The translations under genes and the position numbers were made by a program. 10,121 bases of DNA from JAAFIP01 sp043769005 (GTDB lineage: Bacteria; Pseudomonadota; Gammaproteobacteria; Burkholderiales; Burkholderiaceae_C): positions 1-10,121 of the forward strand of contig JAYVJV010000046.1 in assembly GCA_043769005.1 (NCBI GenBank), read 5' to 3'. Shown here piece after piece: positions 6,103 to 10,121 of this stretch. How positions within the stretch are numbered: the stretch's first letter is position 1; each line of letters begins with the position of its first letter. The notes under the pieces are model-generated. The model saw nothing but the letters and a program-made list of their open reading frames with translations. It was not told the DNA's origin and did not search any database.

Positions 6103-8085
6103 ATGAACCGTTACGCATTGTGGAAATACATCGTCATTGCCGCTGTGCTGGCGATTTCGGCGCTTTACACGCTTCCGAATTTTTTTGGTGAAGCGCCTGC
6201 GGTACAGGTCTCCAGTGGCAAGGCCACCATCAAGGTCGACAGCACGACGCAAGAGCGCGTGCAAGAAGCTCTGAAAGCGGCCAACCTGTCGCCAGACATC
6301 ATCACCTTTGACGGCAACTCCATCAAGGCGCGCTTCAAGGACACGGAAGAGCAGCTCAAAGCCAAAGACGTGATTCAAAAGGCCTTGATTCCCGATGCCA
6401 GCAATCCCTCGTATGTGGTCGCCCTGAATCTGGTTTCTCGTTCCCCCAAGTGGCTGTCGGCGCTGCGCGCATTCCCGATGTATCTGGGATTGGACTTGCG
6501 CGGTGGTGTGCATTTCATGCTGCAAGTCGACATGCAGGCAGCGCTGACGAAAAAAGCAGAGTCCTTGACCGGGGACATCCGTAGCGCCCTGCGCGAAAAA
6601 AACATCCGCCACAGCGGTATCAACCGTAACGCCCAGGCCATTGAAATCAGATTCAAAGACTCCGCCACCCTGGATGCTGCCAAAAAAATCTTCCTGGATC
6701 AGTTTGCCGATCTGCAAACCGTAGATGTAGCCGATGGCATTGAATACAAACTCACCGCCACCATCAAGCCCGACGCTGCACGCAAAGTGCAGGAGCAAGC
6801 GCTCAAACAGAACATCACCACGCTACACAACCGCATCAATGAACTGGGCGTGTCCGAACCCGTCATCCAGCAGCAGGGGCTGGACCGCATCGTGGTGCAA
6901 CTACCCGGCGTGCAAGACACCGCAAAAGCCAAAGATATTTTGGGCCGCACCGCTACGCTGGAGGTGCGTCTGGTGGATGAGTCTACCGAAGCTCAGGCGG
7001 CAGAGCGTGGCCAGGGTGCCGTACCCTTTGGTTCCGAGCGTTACTTTGACCGCAACCAACAGGCCGTGATCGTCAAAAAACAGGTGCTGCTCACGGGCGA
7101 AAACCTGACAGATGCGCAACCTGGCTTTGACAACCAAACCCAAGAGGCGGCGGTGCACTTGTCGCTCGATGCCAAGGGCACTCGCATCTTCAAAGATGTG
7201 ACCCGCGAAAACGTGGGCAAGCGCATGGCCATTTTGTTGTTTGAAAAAGGCAAAGGCGAAGTGGTTACGGCCCCGGTGATTCGCAGCGAAATTGGCGGCG
7301 GCCGTGTGCAGATTTCGGGCCGTATGAGCACGGTGGAGGCCAACGACACCTCTTTGCTGCTGCGTGCGGGCTCGCTGGCCGCGCCGATGGAGATCGTCGA
7401 AGAGCGCACCATTGGCCCAACGCTGGGAGCAGAGAACATCGAGAAGGGCTTTGAAAGTGTGGCCTACGGTTTCATGGTGATTTGCGCCTTTATGTGCATT
7501 TACTACATGGTGTTTGGCATGTTCTCTGGCGTGGCCTTGGCGGTGAACCTGCTGATGCTGGTGGCCGTGCTGTCGATGCTGCAAGCCACACTGACTTTGC
7601 CTGGCATGGCCGCTATGGCGCTGGCGCTGGGTATGGCGATTGACTCTAACGTGCTGATTAACGAGCGGGTACGCGAAGAGCTGCGTGGCGGTGCCTCGCC
7701 GCAGGCGGCTATCCACGCGGGTTACGACCGCGCCTGGGCGACGATTTTGGACTCCAACATCACCACCTTGATTGCCGGTCTGGCCCTCCTGGCATTTGGC
7801 TCGGGCCCGGTGCGGGGTTTTGCGGTGGTGCACTGCGTGGGAATTTTGACCAGCATGTTCTCTGCCGTATTCTTTTCGCGCGGTCTGGTTAATCTGATGT
7901 ACGGCAGCAAGAAAAAGCTCAAAAGCGTATCCATCGGTACCGTCTGGCGCGCAGAAGGTGGCCTGGCCACCGAGGCCGTAGGCGCTGGCGCCTTGGCGGT
8001 GGATGCAGACGATGTGCCCACACCTACAGCGGCCAAAGCCAGCGGTAAATTGAGCGGAAAAGTTGCCGCCAAAAACAAGAAATAA
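6103..8085 (+). CDS. secD: Protein translocase subunit SecD
   Basis: Inner-membrane subunit of SecDF, an RND-superfamily proton-driven machine that pulls exported proteins out of SecYEG on the periplasmic side. The 660 residues show a first membrane helix (about 7-26), a large periplasmic domain with the signature YLGLDLRGGVHFML (127-140), the P1 head around 225-430, then five more helices from about 450 to 600. The conserved membrane motif ALGMAIDSNVLINERVREEL includes D514, matching the Asp required for proton transport, so the protein looks functional. It is longer than E. coli SecD (615), partly through a cytoplasmic C-terminal tail (about 603-660), Ala-rich and ending in a basic KVAAKNKK. 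ATG 6103 has GAGAAG eight bases upstream. It is cotranscribed with yajC, and secF starts 26 bases after its stop. Confidence 0.97.
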   Translation: MNRYALWKYIVIAAVLAISALYTLPNFFGEAPAVQVSSGKATIKVDSTTQERVQEALKAANLSPDIITFDGNSIKARFKDTEEQLKAKDVIQKALIPDASNPSYVVALNLVSRSPKWLSALRAFPMYLGLDLRGGVHFMLQVDMQAALTKKAESLTGDIRSALREKNIRHSGINRNAQAIEIRFKDSATLDAAKKIFLDQFADLQTVDVADGIEYKLTATIKPDAARKVQEQALKQNITTLHNRINELGVSEPVIQQQGLDRIVVQLPGVQDTAKAKDILGRTATLEVRLVDESTEAQAAERGQGAVPFGSERYFDRNQQAVIVKKQVLLTGENLTDAQPGFDNQTQEAAVHLSLDAKGTRIFKDVTRENVGKRMAILLFEKGKGEVVTAPVIRSEIGGGRVQISGRMSTVEANDTSLLLRAGSLAAPMEIVEERTIGPTLGAENIEKGFESVAYGFMVICAFMCIYYMVFGMFSGVALAVNLLMLVAVLSMLQATLTLPGMAAMALALGMAIDSNVLINERVREELRGGASPQAAIHAGYDRAWATILDSNITTLIAGLALLAFGSGPVRGFAVVHCVGILTSMFSAVFFSRGLVNLMYGSKKKLKSVSIGTVWRAEGGLATEAVGAGALAVDADDVPTPTAAKASGKLSGKVAAKNKK

Positions 8086-8111
8086 GCGCCCCGAACGAAC
8101 CGAGCTACATC

Positions 8112-9068
8112 ATGGAATTTTTCAAAATCCGCAAGGATATCCCCTTCATGCGTCACGCGTTGATTTTCAACGCCATTTCGCTGTTTACTTTTTTAGCCGC
8201 CGTCTTCTTTTTGTTCTACAAAGGCCTGCACCTGTCTGTGGAATTTACCGGCGGCACGGTGATGGAGGTGGGCTACTCGCAACCGGCCGATGTGCCAAAG
8301 ATACGCACGGTGGTGGCCGCCCAGGGCTTTACGGATGTGCAGGTGCAAAACTTTGGCTCGGCGCGTGAGGTCATGATCCGCCTGCCCGCCCAAAAAGGTG
8401 TGAGTTCGGCGCAACAAAGCGATACGGTGCTGGCTGCGCTGAAGCAAGCTGACGGCACGGCTATTTTGCGTCGTACCGAGTTTGTCGGCCCCCAGGTGGG
8501 CGAAGAACTGGCTACCGATGGTCTCAAAGCCCTGGCCATGGTGGTCATCGGCATCATGTTATATCTGGCCATACGTTTTGAGTGGAAATACGCCGTGGCG
8601 GCCATCGTCGCCAACTTGCATGATGTGATCATCATTCTGGGATTTTTTGCCTTTTTTCAGTGGGAGTTTTCGCTCTCGGTACTGGCTGCCGTGCTGGCCG
8701 TGCTGGGCTATTCGGTCAACGAATCGGTGGTGATTTTTGACCGGATTCGTGAGAATTTTCGCCGTTTTCGCAAGATGAACACCATTGAAATCATCGACAA
8801 CGCCATCACTTCCACCATCAGCCGTACCATCATCACGCACGGTTGCACGCAAATCATGGTGCTTTCGATGCTGCTGTTTGGCGGCCCGACCTTGTTTTAT
8901 TTTGCCTTGGCCCTTACTATCGGTATTCTCTTTGGTATTTATTCTTCGGTCTTTGTAGCCGCAGCCATTGCCATGTGGCTGGGCATCAAGCGTGAAGATT
9001 TGATAAAAACGGTACCGGGCAAAAAGGATGAAGACCCTAATGATCCTAATGCGGGTGCAACCGTGTAA
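8112..9068 (+). CDS. secF: Protein translocase subunit SecF
   Basis: Partner of SecD in the SecDF complex. The 318 residues (E. coli 323) show helix 1 (about 15-36), then VEFTGGTVMEV (43-53), the equivalent of the usual GIDFTGG signature with Glu for Asp, a periplasmic domain to about 130, and five helices from 137 to 292. Conserved segments include NLHDVIIILGFFAFFQ (168-183), GYSVNESVVIFDRIRENFR (199-217) with D210 in the proton-path region, SRTIITHG (237-244), LLFGGPTLFYFA and WLGIKRED. The C-terminal tail is charged and carries a small in-frame duplication, Asp-Pro-Asn twice (310-315 region). The ribosome binding site is weak, suggesting translational coupling with secD. No clear terminator follows the stop within the 111 bases to the next gene. 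Confidence 0.97.
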   Translation: MEFFKIRKDIPFMRHALIFNAISLFTFLAAVFFLFYKGLHLSVEFTGGTVMEVGYSQPADVPKIRTVVAAQGFTDVQVQNFGSAREVMIRLPAQKGVSSAQQSDTVLAALKQADGTAILRRTEFVGPQVGEELATDGLKALAMVVIGIMLYLAIRFEWKYAVAAIVANLHDVIIILGFFAFFQWEFSLSVLAAVLAVLGYSVNESVVIFDRIRENFRRFRKMNTIEIIDNAITSTISRTIITHGCTQIMVLSMLLFGGPTLFYFALALTIGILFGIYSSVFVAAAIAMWLGIKREDLIKTVPGKKDEDPNDPNAGATV

Positions 9069-9127
9069 TGCATGGTGTAAGCTGTGTTAAGTAGCTACAT
9101 AAAATGCTTTTCAAACAACATTTATAC

Positions 9128-9146
9128 TAGTGCCACTACTTTAGTG
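9128..9146. repeat. Alternating TAGTG / CACTA / TAGTG elements
   Basis: TAGTG (9128-9132), C, CACTA (9134-9138), CTT, TAGTG (9142-9146): the middle arm can pair with either flank, giving a near-continuous palindrome or a small hairpin. It lies 34 bases before the DUF1631-like start, where an operator could be. A TATACT at 9123-9128 could be a -10 but lacks a -35. No regulator can be named. Confidence 0.25.
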
Positions 9147-9179
9147 TTAAATATTCAGCCTTTCTAGCGCAACTTCTTC

Positions 9180-10121
9180 GTGGTCACCACTCGCACTACC
9201 CCCTCACTCGCCAATGCCGCCTTGTCGCGCCAAGCGCGTGAACTGTTTGTGGCCAAGGCCGTAGCCTTGCTCACCGAGACCACTGCCTCCGTACGCACCA
9301 AACTTAACGCCATGTTGGACGAAAGTGCCAATGCGCGTGAAGCGCAAGACCGGCGCGACACCTGGATGCTTTACCAAAAGGGCGAGTCTGTATGGGTTGC
9401 AAAGGTCACCGAGGGTTGGAAAAGCGCCTCCCAGCCTACTGCCGCCGTTAATAGTTTGAGTACCAATGCCATGAGCTTTGAGCTAATGGGCAACGAAGTG
9501 GTAGAAAACAAAATACTCTCCTCACGCCTGTCACTGCGCATTCTGGACAAGGCCTCCTGGGATCTTAATGATCTGGTGCTGCGCATGCGTGAGCTGGACA
9601 GCGTAAGCGAGCTGCCTCGTCAGGATGTATTGCGCCCCGATACCTGTGCCCAGATTATGGTGGAGTCCTGGATGTCGGCTGGCCTCTCCCGCGATGCCTG
9701 GGTGAGCGTGCAAGAGTTGATCCATGAGCATTTTGCGACTCGATTGGTCGAGGCTTATAAAGCCGTCAACCAGTTTCTGATCAGCAGTGGCGTGATGGCC
9801 GAAATAGATTTGCGCAACTTGGTCAAACGCACGCCCAACGCTTCTGGAAATACCGGTGATCGTAGCAATGCAACCACCCAATACATGCAGATGCCTGAGC
9901 CATCATCGATGGGTGGCTTAGACCAACGCCAAAGCAGCGGTGGTCAAAATTCAAACGCTTCCAGAGGCTTTGGTAACTCGGGCAACTCTGGCGGTGCCAC
10001 TAATTTTCGAGGCAATAACTTGAGTGGAGGTAGCTCTGGCGGAGGTAGCTCTGGCGGAGGTAGCTCTGGCGGAGGTAGCTCTGGCGGAGGTAGCTCTGGC
10101 GGAGGTAGCTCTGGCGGAGGT
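9180..10121 (+). CDS. DUF1631-like protein, N-terminal part (3' partial)
   Basis: Protein of unknown function resembling the DUF1631 family of proteobacteria. The reading frame is open from the stop at 9165-9167 to the last base (314 codons from GTG 9180). No ribosome binding site precedes the GTG; the first in-frame ATG is at about 9312, but LSRQARELFVAKAVALLTE before it looks like genuine family sequence. There is no signal peptide or membrane helix, so it is probably cytoplasmic. Residues 10-100 are helical, with LNAMLDESANAREAQDRRDTW. The segment LRPDTCAQIMVESWMSAGLS to LVEAYKAVNQFLISSGVMAEIDL (about 150-210) carries the W..A-and-GV pattern I associate with DUF1631, by recall. From about residue 235 it becomes Ser/Gly/Asn-rich and at 283 enters a pure (GGSSG)n repeat that continues past the window. 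The rest of the family domain should lie beyond the repeat. Confidence 0.65.
   Translation, partial: MVTTRTTPSLANAALSRQARELFVAKAVALLTETTASVRTKLNAMLDESANAREAQDRRDTWMLYQKGESVWVAKVTEGWKSASQPTAAVNSLSTNAMSFELMGNEVVENKILSSRLSLRILDKASWDLNDLVLRMRELDSVSELPRQDVLRPDTCAQIMVESWMSAGLSRDAWVSVQELIHEHFATRLVEAYKAVNQFLISSGVMAEIDLRNLVKRTPNASGNTGDRSNATTQYMQMPEPSSMGGLDQRQSSGGQNSNASRGFGNSGNSGGATNFRGNNLSGGSSGGGSSGGGSSGGGSSGGGSSGGGSSGGG
10026..10121 (+). repeat. Perfect 15-bp tandem repeat encoding (GGSSG)n
   Basis: The unit GGAGGTAGCTCTGGC occurs six times without a single mismatch (10026-10040 through 10101-10115), plus six bases of a seventh at the window end. It is in frame with the DUF1631-like gene and encodes Gly-Gly-Ser-Ser-Gly per unit, equivalent to a flexible glycine-serine linker. 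The lack of even synonymous variation points to recent expansion by slippage or recombination. As the unit is a multiple of three, copy-number change alters linker length without breaking the frame. The total copy number is unknown because the array runs off the end. Confidence 0.97.

Noticed and set aside
5977..6798. 273-codon minus-strand open frame over the yajC-secD junction
   Set aside because: Antisense shadow of SecD with no motif and no plausible ribosome binding site.
6901..7833. 310-codon open frame on the minus strand within secD
   Set aside because: Composition is His/Gln/Arg-rich with no domain, as expected for the antisense of a GC-rich gene; SecD on the plus strand is certain.
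1..10121. CRISPR array, tRNA, rRNA, IS element or prophage genes
   Set aside because: No spaced repeats, cloverleaf sequence, transposase or phage protein was seen on either strand; the only tandem array is coding (10026 onward).

Overview
This is a betaproteobacterial chromosomal segment, most likely Comamonadaceae (Rhodoferax/Polaromonas-like). The evidence is the gene families present, the moderately GC-rich coding sequence with AT-rich gaps, a DUF1631-type gene, and short intergenic repeats containing TAGCTG(C/T)TT(G/A)CGC, which I recall as common in that family. The genus is an inference. No phage, IS element, CRISPR array, tRNA or rRNA is visible.

Layout: (1) 2-2017, the 3' part of a MaeB-type NADP malic enzyme with its C-terminal phosphotransacetylase-like domain; the 5' end lies outside the window. 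(2) An AT-rich gap with a candidate terminator, then 2271-3308, a secreted RNase Sa/barnase-type guanyl ribonuclease followed by an unusually long barstar-family inhibitor. (3) 3352-4266 on the minus strand, a ten-helix EamA (DMT) transporter, convergent with barstar across a short repeat relic. (4) 4337-5233, an exported M14 zinc peptidase of MpaA type, divergent from the transporter. (5) 5234-5667, a 434-base gap with a repeat relic, candidate promoters and a clean hairpin just before the next gene. (6) 5668-9068, the yajC-secD-secF operon encoding the ancillary Sec translocon complex. (7) 9180 to the window end, the start of a DUF1631-like gene whose reading frame enters a perfect 15-bp tandem repeat, (Gly-Gly-Ser-Ser-Gly)n, still running at the last base.

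Functional links: the RNase and barstar form an enzyme/inhibitor pair, with secretion of the nuclease and cytoplasmic protection by the inhibitor. YajC, SecD and SecF form a membrane complex that uses the proton-motive force to complete export of Sec substrates; the RNase and the M14 peptidase, both with signal peptides, are probable clients. The other neighbours look like independent transcription units.

The most notable items are the RNase/barstar pair with its C-terminal tail, the natural Gly-Ser linker repeat in the DUF1631-like gene, the yajC leader (hairpin plus a GTG start decided by the ribosome binding site), and a 14-codon ORF whose stop overlaps the secD start. I found no clearly novel multi-gene system.
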